Assembly (NCBI RefSeq): GCF_002608075.1
Contig: NZ_LAHA01000002.1
Span: 1 to 39,538 of the forward strand
DNA length: 39,538 nt
DNA from: Nostoc linckia z4
GTDB taxonomy: Bacteria; Cyanobacteriota; Cyanobacteriia; Cyanobacteriales; Nostocaceae
Direction of reading: 5' to 3'
Of the stretch, positions 1 through 9,005 are shown piece after piece (the stretch's first letter is position 1; each line of letters starts with the position of its first letter). Made by a program: the position numbers and the translations under genes. The notes beneath the pieces are model-generated. The model ran no database searches. It was not told the origin of the DNA and was given only the letters and a program-made list of their open reading frames with translations.

Positions 1-407
1 GCATAAGTCAAACAATTTTGGATTTTAGATTTTAGATTTTAGATTGACCCCATAACTAAAGTCAGAGGCTTGTCATTTAATTTTAGATTTTGGATTTTAG
101 ATTTGTTTCACGTAGCTTGTTTCTCGCTTTGCGCCTTGAGGCGAAACTTTTATACCGTTAACCAGTAATGCTGGATTACTATTCCTGTAAAATTGTCTTT
201 GATGCAATCCTAGTTTTCTTCAAGTCGGCTTGGGAAAGTTGTTCCCCGGCTTGTAGGCGAGTAGCTGAAGTTTGCAACACTGTCGCTGCACCTTTATCTC
301 CTATTTGTAGTGCAGTTTTGGCGGCTGTTTGTAACATTGTAGCTGCGCCAGTGCGATCGCCCTCTTGCAATTTCGCCTCCGCTAACTGAGTTTGGCGATA
401 CTTGGCT
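1..407. repeat. Direct repeat copy 1 (partner 679-1085)
   Basis: This block recurs at 679-1085 with a constant offset of 678 bp and only scattered mismatches. It covers an AT-rich TAGATTT heptamer stretch and the 3' end of a vWA gene. The match stops at 407/1085, where copy 1 runs into toxin-antitoxin sequence and copy 2 continues into the intact vWA gene. The window begins at the repeat edge, so the duplication may extend further left. Confidence 0.92.
179..407 (-). pseudogene. Truncated C-terminal copy of the vWA-domain protein
   Basis: The minus strand encodes the last 75 or so residues of the neighbouring vWA protein at 857-2137, from about the KYRQTQLAE motif through the helical tail ending in KTILQE and its stop. 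The vWA domain is absent. The coding sequence breaks off at 407, where it joins the end of a PIN-toxin remnant. It is a by-product of the 678-bp duplication. An internal Met could initiate a 63-residue peptide, but I see no reason to think it is functional. Seen: near-identity to the intact gene. Inferred: no function. Confidence 0.85.
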
Positions 408-1085
<678 letters not shown>

Positions 1086-2133
1086 AATGTTAAAATCGAT
1101 TGCTGCACCTGAGGATTAGATGCTGGTTGATACTCCTTGACCACATCTGCATACACTGGCACAATGGGGGAAAGTAAGCCTTGCTGGTTAACCAAGGGGT
1201 CATCGTAGCGAATTTGCAAATGCCCAATTACTTGTTTTCCCTCTGGCAAGTGTCCCAAATAAATATTAGCCAAAACTACACGTTCTACATCTTGCATTAA
1301 GTCTCCCAAGCGTACAGCAAAGCTACCGTCAACTTGTGGTTCCATTTGTAACTCAATTGTGTCTGGGGAAACTTGGGCAATGGGTTTAAATTCTGCTAGT
1401 CGGACATTAGGCACTAAAGATAATAACAAATAGGCATTGGTTAGCCCCACAGATTGAATCCGCCCAAACAAACGGTTAAACTGCTCTAGAGCTTGTTCGG
1501 GACGCTCAATATAAGCTAAAGTACCGCCACCAACATCGGCAATTTTTTCTAACAAATCCTGATTCCAGTTATTACCAAATCCGAGAGTGCTGATAGTTAA
1601 GTTCAGCTTGGCAGCCTTTAGCGCCAGTTCCAAACAGCGCTTGTTGTCATCCGGGCCGATATCCCACTTCCAAATTCGCAAGCTGCTTTCACCGTGACCG
1701 TCCGTCAGCAGAAAAGCCTGGGACACAGCACCTCTTGTGCCCTTCATAAGTTCTGTAATTCCCAACTCCAAACCATTAGCAATTACCGTACCGCCACTAG
1801 CACTGAGTTTCTTTTTAATTTCAGATTTGAGGCTTTCGGGGTCTTGAATAATTTGGTTGGGGATAATGACCTCCGCAGAACCCGCAAAAGCCACAATTGA
1901 AATGCGATCGCCAGCTTTCAATCGGTCGATTAATCCTTCCACTGCTTGAATCACCGTTGTAATTGGTTTTCCATGCATAGAACCACTTTTATCGAGAATC
2001 AAGCAGAGGTTAAGGGGCAGGTTTTTGTCCAACTCACCAGCAATAGCCGAAATTGTGATGGCCAATTGACGTTGACTACTTGTTTGAGCCACATCAACAC
2101 GATTGTCATTTAGCGCCGAGAGCAATTTAACTT

Positions 2134-3390
2134 TCATTGCAAAGGGGTATCTTGCAAAACTGTTTTGGAGACAATTCTGGTTTTCTTGCGATCGCTTTCC
2201 GACAAATCTCCACCAGATTGTAACTGAGTGGCAGAAGTTTGTAACACTGTCGCTGCACTAGTATCTCCCATCTGTAAAGCGGTTTTGGCAGCCGTTTGTA
2301 GCATCGTCGCCGCACCAGTGCGATCGCCCTGTTGTAATTTCGTCTCGGCTAACTGGGTTTGGCGATACTTGGCTAATGCCAAAATCGATTGTTGCACCTG
2401 GGGATTGGGGTTTGGTTGGTAATCTCCCACGATATTGGCGTAAACTGGGATGTTTGGCGTAAATATACTCGTTTCGTTCGTCGCTGGGTCGTCGTAGCGG
2501 ACTTGCACGTTGGCGATGGCTTGTTTCCCTGGTGGCAATTGTCCCAAATAAATATTAGCTAAAATCACCCGTTCTGCATCTTTCATTAAATCTCCTAAAC
2601 GCACAGAGAAACGTCCATCTGGTTCTTGTTGCAGTGGTAATTCAATGGTGTCCGGAGAAACTTGGGCAACTGGTTTGAGTTCTGCTAGCCGGATATTGGG
2701 CATGAGGGAGAATATCAAATAAGCATTAGTCAAAGCTACTGCTTGGACGCGGCTAAACAAACGGCTAAATTCATCCACCACGCGATCGGGTTTTTGGATA
2801 TAAGACAAAGTACCCAAACCAGCATCCGCAATTTTTTCTAAAACATCTTGGTTCCAATTGTCACCAAAACCCAAGGTATTTAAAGTCAAATTATAGCTAG
2901 CAGCCAATTGGGCAAATTTTAAACAGCGATTATTATCACCATGTTCGTTTTCGCCATCGGTTAATAAGAAGGCCTGGGAAACGCTATCTTTTTTTCCCTT
3001 AGCCAATTCTTCAATCCCCAACCGCAATCCTTCATCAATGGAAGTGCCGCCATCAGCAGCTAGGCGGTTAATTTGCTGCTTAATTTTTTCTGGATCTTCA
3101 ATGGCTTGACTGGGTACTAACACTGTAGCACGATGATTAAAAGCTACAATACTCAGGCGATCGCCAGGATTTAATCTATCCACCAGACGATTCGCGGCAT
3201 TTTTTACCGTTTCTAGCGGTCGGCCATTCATCGAACCACTGCGATCGAGGATTAAACATAAATTCAGTGGCACATTGCGGTCTTGAACCTCGGCAATGGC
3301 CGAAATCGAAATTCCCAACTGACGTTGAGAGTTGACTTGATTGGCGTCTAAATTACTATCATTCAAGGCAGGCTGTAAGCTGACCCTCAT
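2134..3390 (-). CDS. von Willebrand factor A domain protein (first of pair)
   Basis: This 418-residue paralogue of the next gene is collinear over its whole length. The MIDAS motif is DRSGS at residues 49-53, with a GGTSIDEG Thr motif and LLTDGEN further on. The C-terminal helical segment (GAATMLQTAAKTALQ and following) is shared. The start is an ATG with an AGGA-like sequence about 13 bases upstream, which is rather distant. The gene is first in a two-gene operon overlapping by 4 bp. It comes from gene duplication, and the pair could form hetero-oligomers, but that is inference. Confidence 0.88.
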   Translation of the reverse strand: MRVSLQPALNDSNLDANQVNSQRQLGISISAIAEVQDRNVPLNLCLILDRSGSMNGRPLETVKNAANRLVDRLNPGDRLSIVAFNHRATVLVPSQAIEDPEKIKQQINRLAADGGTSIDEGLRLGIEELAKGKKDSVSQAFLLTDGENEHGDNNRCLKFAQLAASYNLTLNTLGFGDNWNQDVLEKIADAGLGTLSYIQKPDRVVDEFSRLFSRVQAVALTNAYLIFSLMPNIRLAELKPVAQVSPDTIELPLQQEPDGRFSVRLGDLMKDAERVILANIYLGQLPPGKQAIANVQVRYDDPATNETSIFTPNIPVYANIVGDYQPNPNPQVQQSILALAKYRQTQLAETKLQQGDRTGAATMLQTAAKTALQMGDTSAATVLQTSATQLQSGGDLSESDRKKTRIVSKTVLQDTPLQ

Positions 3391-3532
3391 AACCCCAAAT
3401 TCCTATTGAGAATATAGATATTTGTAAATAACTTCAAAGCACTAATTTAGCGCTACGGAAAACCCATGCAATACATTAATATAATCAGAATATCTTAGAA
3501 GCCAAATATTGGCAGATGCCAGCCCCCCTTCT

Positions 3533-3797
3533 CCACTAGTAGTTCGCCAAGTTCACTTGGCTCTTTAAAGGGGAAAGGGGAAAGGTTTTAAATCCCTTAC
3601 CCTTTACCCTTTAACCTTTACCCAACCTCCACCTAACATTTTTGGGTTGGCAGACCACTAGTAGTTCGCCAAGTTCACTTGGCTCTTTAAAGGGGAAAGG
3701 GGAAAGGGGAAAGGGGAAAGGTTTTAAATCCCTTACCCTTTACCCTTTAACCTTTACCCAACCTCCACCTAACATTTTTGGGTTGGCAGACCACTAG
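3533..3797. repeat. Tandem 122/136-bp repeat with hairpins
   Basis: The first unit is 3533-3654, the second is 3655-3790, and a third begins with CCACTAG at 3791. The second is longer by exactly two GGGGAAA heptamers. Each unit has a perfect hairpin GCCAAG-TTCA-CTTGGC, then a G/A-rich run that can fold onto a downstream CCCTTTACCCTTT run. It lies in the 490-bp gap between the divergent vWA operon and clpR, and no protein-coding potential is evident there. Confidence 0.9.
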
Positions 3798-3880
3798 GGA
3801 GAAATCCACACCTTGAACAGAGTTGGCATCACGCTAGGATGTATTACAGTTAACGGCATAATTTCAGGCGATCAGTTGCT

Positions 3881-4543
3881 ATGGACATTTCCGCCATCAA
3901 GGCTGTTCAATCCCCTTATTACGGCGATCGATTTTACCGGAAACCGCCGCCAGATTTACCATCTCTACTATTAAAGGAGCGAATCGTCTACTTAGGAACT
4001 CCTTTAGTTCCCCAAATCACAAAACTGATCATCGCCGAACTTCTGTACTTGCAGTCCGATGACCCAGAAAAACCAATTAAAATTTACATTAACTCCACAG
4101 GCACTTCTGGTTACAGTGGCGAACCCATAGGCTTTGAAACCGAAGCCTTCGCCATCTATGACACAATGAAATATATCAAGCCGCCAATCCACACCATCTG
4201 CATCGGTTCCGCTATGGGTATGGCAGCGATGCTCCTCAGTGCTGGTACAAAAGGTTGCCGCGCTAGCTTACCCCATGCTTCCATCATCCTGCACCAACCG
4301 AAGAGCTACGCCCAAGGCCAAGCAACCGATATTCAAATTCGGGCTAAGGAAGTTCTAGCTAACAAGGCATCATTGGTTGACATTTTGTCTCGCAACACCG
4401 AACAATCGCCAGAAAAAATTAGCAAAGATATGGATCGTCTGCTATACATGACTCCCTATCAAGCTAAGGAATACGGTTTGATTGACCGAGTTTTTGAGAA
4501 AGAAGAAGTCGCCAATCCCCCGCTACCTGCTAGCGTCCTTTAA
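3881..4543 (+). CDS. clpR: ClpR, inactive ClpP-like subunit of the Clp protease core
   Basis: This 220-residue protein has the ClpP fold but a broken catalytic triad. The Ser position is Gly113 (GSAMGMAA instead of AASMG), His138 of LHQP is retained, and the Asp position is Leu187. About nine residues are inserted after INSTG, as is known for ClpR proteins. In cyanobacteria ClpR assembles with ClpP3 into a mixed tetradecameric core that works with ClpC in the cytosol. The gene precedes clpP3 by 103 bp on the same strand, as in other cyanobacteria. No strong Shine-Dalgarno sequence is visible. Function is from family knowledge; the missing residues are seen directly. Confidence 0.93.
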   Translation: MDISAIKAVQSPYYGDRFYRKPPPDLPSLLLKERIVYLGTPLVPQITKLIIAELLYLQSDDPEKPIKIYINSTGTSGYSGEPIGFETEAFAIYDTMKYIKPPIHTICIGSAMGMAAMLLSAGTKGCRASLPHASIILHQPKSYAQGQATDIQIRAKEVLANKASLVDILSRNTEQSPEKISKDMDRLLYMTPYQAKEYGLIDRVFEKEEVANPPLPASVL

Positions 4544-4646
4544 AACATGAAGTGAGTCTGATTTCTTGTGATTTCAACTCACTCCAACCCACAGGAGCTA
4601 TCAGGCTTCATCGTTGCTATAAATCATTGTAATAACGGAGCAAATT

Positions 4647-5240
4647 ATGCCTATTGGTTACCCCAGCGTCCCCTATCGTTTGCCAGGGGGGCAGATGGAG
4701 GAATGGGTTCACATTTATACTCGTCTTTCCCTGGAACGAATTATATTCTTGGGTGAAGAAATTGACGATAAAATTGCCAATGAGATTATAGCCTTCTTGC
4801 TATATCTGGATTCCGAAGATCCAGGCAAAGATATTTACATATACATCAATTCACCTGGTGGTATGGTCACCTCTGGGCTGGCAATTTATGACACCATGCA
4901 GCACATCAAATCAGATGTGGTCACAATATGCACAGGCTTAGCAGCCTCTATGGGGTCATTTTTACTAGCAGGTGGAGCCAAAGGCAAGCGCTTAGCATTG
5001 CCTCACTCACGGATTATGATTCACCAACCTTCCGGCGGTACTCGCGGACAAGCAAGCGATATCGAAATTGAAGCTAGAGAAATTCTCCGGATTCGCAACC
5101 AGCTAAACCAAATTTATGCTGACAACACCGGTCAAACCCTAGCCAAAATTGAAAAAGACATGGATCGCGACTTTTTCATGTCTGCCCAAGAAGCTAAAGA
5201 ATACGGTTTAATTGACCGTGTGATAGAAGAGAGACCGTAG
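4647..5240 (+). CDS. clpP3: ATP-dependent Clp protease proteolytic subunit ClpP3
   Basis: A serine protease subunit of 197 residues with the full triad: Ser101 in GLAASMG, His126 in MIHQP and Asp175 in DMDRD. ClpP subunits form heptameric rings that degrade proteins unfolded by ClpC or ClpX. Its place directly after clpR identifies it as the clpP3 partner, which supplies the active sites of the mixed ring. The start ATG has a clear GGAG seven bases upstream. The N-terminus [15 protein letters not shown] is typical of the cyanobacterial subunit. The '3' in the name rests on synteny rather than on a sequence test. Confidence 0.93.
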   Translation: MPIGYPSVPYRLPGGQMEEWVHIYTRLSLERIIFLGEEIDDKIANEIIAFLLYLDSEDPGKDIYIYINSPGGMVTSGLAIYDTMQHIKSDVVTICTGLAASMGSFLLAGGAKGKRLALPHSRIMIHQPSGGTRGQASDIEIEAREILRIRNQLNQIYADNTGQTLAKIEKDMDRDFFMSAQEAKEYGLIDRVIEERP

Positions 5241-5430
5241 GAAAGGGGAAAGGGAAAAGGGGAAAGGGAAAAGGGGAAAGGAGAGGTCTTCGCTTTCTCC
5301 CCTGCTCTTTGACCCTTGCCGTTTGCCCCTCGCCCTTTTCCCCTTGCCCTTTGCCCCTTGCCCTTTGCCCCTTTCCCCTTGCCCTTTGCCCCTTTCCCTT
5401 TGCCCTTTGCCCCATGCCCTTTGCCCCACG
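5241..5430. repeat. Mirrored G/A-rich and C/T-rich tandem repeats
   Basis: Directly after the clpP3 stop come GGGGAAA/GGGAAAA units, then a long tract of CCCTTTG and CCCCTTG units, mostly 7 bp in period. The two halves are complementary and could fold into one long imperfect hairpin, perhaps helping to end the clp transcript. ORFs through it are Lys-Gly-rich artefacts. The rest of the 313-bp gap, up to 5553, shows no gene. Confidence 0.85.
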
Positions 5431-5553
5431 TTAAAAAAACTGTCAAAATTGAACTTTAAAATAGCGAATTAACCTTTATGATTAAAATCTCAGGCTTTGA
5501 CGCTCTCATAGCTGATAGCCCTTAGATAAATATTCGATAGCTCGTAGCTCAAG

Positions 5554-6183
5554 ATGGATCTTGGAGATTGCTACCGTTTATTGGGTTTAAGGTCGGGAGC
5601 CTCTTTTGCTGACATTAAGGCGTCTTATCGACGACTGGCACAGCAATATCACCCCGATATCAACCCAGATGACAATAAAGCCAAAGATAAGTTCATTGCC
5701 TTGACAGAGGCTTACAAACTCCTGCTGACGGTAGTACTGCCAGAAGAGGAAACAGCAGCACATAAAGATCGGGTGTCAACGTCGTCGGGACGCGATCGCC
5801 CCAAAGCAACGCATCGGGAAAAAACACCTAGCACAAAAGCACAACCCCAGCAACCAGGAACACCAAAGCCGCCGAATTTGGTGGAAATAGAACAGCGGCT
5901 AAAGTGGAAGACTTACGAACAATTGCAGCGATTTTTGCAAGAAAGACGATTTCCCCAAGCCATTGCCCTAGCGGAAGCTTTATCAGATCGGTTATCAGGT
6001 GATGCAGAAGTCCGCCAATGGCTAGCAGTTGCCTACCAACTCTGGGGACGGGCGTTAATTTCCGAAAACCAGCTGCTCAAAGCTAGAATTTATCTTAAAA
6101 AAGCCCTGAAAACAGACCCCCATAATAAAAGCCTCTGGTATGAAGTGCAGCGGGATTTCGAGCGTTTAGAACAAATTTTTTGA
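5554..6183 (+). CDS. J-domain protein with C-terminal TPR-like segment
   Basis: This 209-residue protein starts with a J domain (residues 1-60): DCYRLLGL, helix II SYRRLAQQY, the essential HPD at 33-35, and helix III KFIALTEAYKLL. J domains stimulate the ATPase of Hsp70 (DnaK). A polar, Pro/Lys/Thr-rich linker covers roughly 75-112. From about 115 the chain is helical, with TPR-like character (FPQAIALAEAL, LLKARIYLKKALKTDP). The Gly/Phe, zinc-finger and substrate domains of DnaJ are absent, so it is a class C J protein that probably directs DnaK to a particular client. It stands alone between repeat-rich gaps, and its client is unknown. Confidence 0.85.
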   Translation: MDLGDCYRLLGLRSGASFADIKASYRRLAQQYHPDINPDDNKAKDKFIALTEAYKLLLTVVLPEEETAAHKDRVSTSSGRDRPKATHREKTPSTKAQPQQPGTPKPPNLVEIEQRLKWKTYEQLQRFLQERRFPQAIALAEALSDRLSGDAEVRQWLAVAYQLWGRALISENQLLKARIYLKKALKTDPHNKSLWYEVQRDFERLEQIF

Positions 6184-6193
6184 AGAAGAATAC

Positions 6194-6219
6194 AGAATTC
6201 AGAATTCAGAATTCAGAAT
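6194..6219. repeat. AGAATTC heptamer array
   Basis: Three full AGAATTC units and a partial fourth sit 10 bp after the J-domain gene. This is an STRR-type repeat. Confidence 0.8.
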
Positions 6220-6443
6220 GAATCAAGTTCGCTTCATTACTTAATAGTTAAAAACTCTCAGTCTCAGAGCCTCAACTTAATTGCTAAGTATTCAACCGGA
6301 TATGATATTGGGGATTTCCAGAGAATAAATTACCCAATTTATTCACATCATATTTTCTTTCTCTCCCCAGCCCCCCAGCCCCCTGCCGTATATTTGTATC
6401 AATTTTAAAGTGAAATGGTATAACTCCCCTTGTCCTCTCTTGC

Positions 6444-7646
6444 TCATCGCTGCCATTGGCGCAACACTTTTCCAAGGGTAGCGATTCCCTCAACAATTTT
6501 GTCATTTGGTTGAAAGCTAAAAGCTAACCTGATAGCATCATCGCCTTGGCCGTTGGCGTAGCACCGAGTTCCTGGTAGAAAACTCACGCCGTGTTCTGCA
6601 CAAGCATTCAGGAGTGCTTTGGCGCTGATATTCTGTGGCAATTTACACCAAACGAAAAAGCCACCGTCTGGTGACAAAGCAACTACATCGCTGGGAAATT
6701 CAGCAGCGATCGCATCTAACAACAAATTGCACTTATGTTTGTAGGATACAATTAACTTCTGAATGTGAGCATCTAACTTGCCTGTGGCACAATAGCAGCC
6801 AACTACATGACTCACAAAAGGCCCCACAGGCCCCTCGCTTTTGAACATTGCCAAGCGCTCAATAATAGCTCGATCGCCACAAGCAAACCCCAACCTGACA
6901 CCAGGCGCAATAATTTTTGAGAAGGTACTCACGTATAACACCCACCCTTCTTGGTCAAGGGATGCCAAGGAAGGCACTGTTTCTCCTTGAAAACGCAAAT
7001 CCTTATAAGCATCGTCTTCCACCACCAGTACACCATATTCAGCCGCCAGTGCTACTAATTTTTGGCGGCGAGATAAAGGCATAGTAGTGCCTGTGGGATT
7101 GTGAAAGGTGGGAATGGTGTAAATAAACTTGGGTCGAATGCCCTGTTTTTTCAAATCCCTTAAAGTTTCTTCTAGAACATCCACATTCATTCCCAATTCA
7201 TCCACAGGAATGGTAACCAAGCTTGCACCAGCGTGGACAAATCTCACAACTACTCCCAAGAAGGTAGGGCCTTCCACAATTACCACATCACCAGGTTCGA
7301 TAAATACATCTGGTAGTAAGCCGAGAATCTGCCCAGAACCGTAGCCAATAAGGAGGCGATCGCGATCGGCAGCAATTCCTTGAGCCTGTAACCGGAGGAT
7401 AATTTGCTCGTAGAGTTGAGCTGAAGGCGGGCCGTAATTAAGAGCGGCCGCAGCTTCTTGTGCCAGTACACTAGCAGTGGCAGCTGCCAAATCAGCATAA
7501 GGAAAAAGAGTTGGGTCAGCTAAACCATATGTAAAACTGACAGTAACGATTTTAGTTAACTCTGTGCCATAGGTTAAAGGTGCGAGGTTTTTGGCTTGTT
7601 CGGTAAACAAATCAGCAATTTGATAAGTATGCATGATAGAAGCCAT
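6444..7646 (-). CDS. PLP-dependent class I/II aminotransferase
   Basis: The fold-type I aminotransferase family with 2-aminoadipate/LysN and MocR-like enzymes fits best. From the chosen ATG the protein has about 400 residues. Visible motifs are HNPTGTT (PLP pocket Asn), VVEDDAY (Asp contacting the pyridine nitrogen, and a Tyr) and STFSKIIAPGVRLG with the Schiff-base Lys near residue 244. There is no N-terminal helix-turn-helix, so it is an enzyme and not a MocR regulator. The frame is open up to a TTG at 7682, but no ribosome site supports that. ATG 7646 or 7634 (MHTYQIADLF) is likelier. Substrate unknown. It is divergent from the binding-protein gene at 7931. Confidence 0.85.
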   Translation of the reverse strand: MASIMHTYQIADLFTEQAKNLAPLTYGTELTKIVTVSFTYGLADPTLFPYADLAAATASVLAQEAAAALNYGPPSAQLYEQIILRLQAQGIAADRDRLLIGYGSGQILGLLPDVFIEPGDVVIVEGPTFLGVVVRFVHAGASLVTIPVDELGMNVDVLEETLRDLKKQGIRPKFIYTIPTFHNPTGTTMPLSRRQKLVALAAEYGVLVVEDDAYKDLRFQGETVPSLASLDQEGWVLYVSTFSKIIAPGVRLGFACGDRAIIERLAMFKSEGPVGPFVSHVVGCYCATGKLDAHIQKLIVSYKHKCNLLLDAIAAEFPSDVVALSPDGGFFVWCKLPQNISAKALLNACAEHGVSFLPGTRCYANGQGDDAIRLAFSFQPNDKIVEGIATLGKVLRQWQR

Positions 7647-7930
7647 AAGCAATTCAAAATCAACAATTAAAGAACAATACAAGGAAATTCAAAATTATTA
7701 TCCTCATAAATAAATTTAGGGGCTTGTATCGTTTGTTTCCTTCGGTCAACAGTCAACAGCCCAAAGCACAATAATTTACTTTTTGGAGTTAGCCAATTCT
7801 GACTGCTGAATTGGTGAATTTTGCCAGTAATTAGAATCCAGTGTAGATTTTGTTTGTTGATGAATGTATTTTTTCTTATAACATCATCACAAGCATCACA
7901 AAAATTGACTGATAGAACAGAATTACTATA

Positions 7931-8722
7931 GTGAAATTAATTAAGTGGAAGTGGCAGCAGCTAATTTCGAGCTTAGGTTGTCTGTTGCTGATTCTTGCTT
8001 GTAACAGTTTCTATCCCAGTACCAAGCAAGACGCTAAATTTCTCAAGATTGCTACAGACCCGACTTTTATCCCTTTTGAAATCCAAACAGCTAGCGGCAA
8101 GTTAGAGGGATTTGATATTGATTTGATGAATGCCATCGCCCAAGTGGCAGAGTTTAAAGTTGATTTTGAAAATTTACCCTTTGATGGCATGATATCAGCT
8201 TTGCAAGCCAAAAGAGTTGATGCCGCAATTAGTGGGATTACAATTACCCCTCAACGCCTAAAAACAATTGCTTTTTCACGACCTTATTTTAAAGCCGGAC
8301 TGGCGATCGCTGTCCGCCAAGACAATCAAAATATCAGAGACTTCAACAGTCTCCAAGGAAAAAAAATTGCCGTACAAATAGGTTCCACTGGGGCAGACTT
8401 CGTCAAAACCATCCCCAACGCCAAAATCAGTACTTTTAACTCCGGGCCTGAATTTTTTCAAGACTTGCTCAACGGCAATGTTGACGCTGTAGTTAGCGAT
8501 GCTTTCGCCACCTTGTATGCAATTAAAAACGGCAAACTCAAAGGCATCAAAGTTGTTGCCGACCTACTCACCGAAGAATACTACGGTATTGCCACACCCA
8601 AAGACTCCCCCCACCTGGAGACAATTAACAAAGCTTTAGCCGCTTTGTTATCCAATGGCACCTACAAGCAAATTTATCAAAAATGGTTTGATGCCGAACC
8701 GCCGCAGTTGCCAGAATCTTGA
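7931..8722 (+). CDS. ABC transporter solute-binding lipoprotein, amino-acid type (family 3)
   Basis: This 263-residue protein has a lipoprotein signal peptide: a basic N-terminus, a hydrophobic stretch LISSLGCLLLILAC and a lipobox Cys at residue 24. The mature part has the family 3 binding-protein pattern: IATDPTFIPFE, then GFDIDLMNAIA, SGITITPQR, and a C-terminal YKQIYQKWF. These proteins capture polar amino acids or related compounds in the periplasm for an ABC importer. The start is GTG with no good ribosome site. No permease or ATPase gene is adjacent, so it is an orphan component, which is common in cyanobacteria. Ligand unknown. Confidence 0.88.
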   Translation: MKLIKWKWQQLISSLGCLLLILACNSFYPSTKQDAKFLKIATDPTFIPFEIQTASGKLEGFDIDLMNAIAQVAEFKVDFENLPFDGMISALQAKRVDAAISGITITPQRLKTIAFSRPYFKAGLAIAVRQDNQNIRDFNSLQGKKIAVQIGSTGADFVKTIPNAKISTFNSGPEFFQDLLNGNVDAVVSDAFATLYAIKNGKLKGIKVVADLLTEEYYGIATPKDSPHLETINKALAALLSNGTYKQIYQKWFDAEPPQLPES

Positions 8723-8743
8723 GCATGGGGAATGGGCAATCGG

Positions 8744-8830
8744 GACAAGGTAGACAAGGTAGACAAGGTAGACAAGGTAGCAATCTTTCTCCCTCATCAC
8801 CCCATCACCCCATCTCCCCATCTCCCCATC
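8744..8830. repeat. GACAAGGTA nonamer array and CCCCAT-rich tract
   Basis: Four GACAAGGTA units (8744-8779) run into GCAATCTTTCT and then repeated CATCACCC/CATCTCCC. The same composite recurs near 11016 and 32933 and, reversed, near 35888, but here the hairpin part is missing. Confidence 0.85.
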
Positions 8831-9005
8831 TCCCATGCCCCATTTCCATTAAAATTTTTTCTGCGTCAGAATTAATACTGCCACCAAAACTCACCGTTAA
8901 AACTACAATCTATTGTAAGTCTACTGTAGTCAGGGGCAGCCAATTTGGCACCTTGGATTTTAGTGGCTAGAACCACCTTGGAACGGGAATTAAGGAACTT
9001 CCACT

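Noticed and set aside
5132..5446. Three overlapping minus-strand ORFs rich in Gly, Lys and Arg
   Set aside because: They are translations of the GGGGAAA/CCCCTTT repeats in different frames and overlap the end of clpP3.
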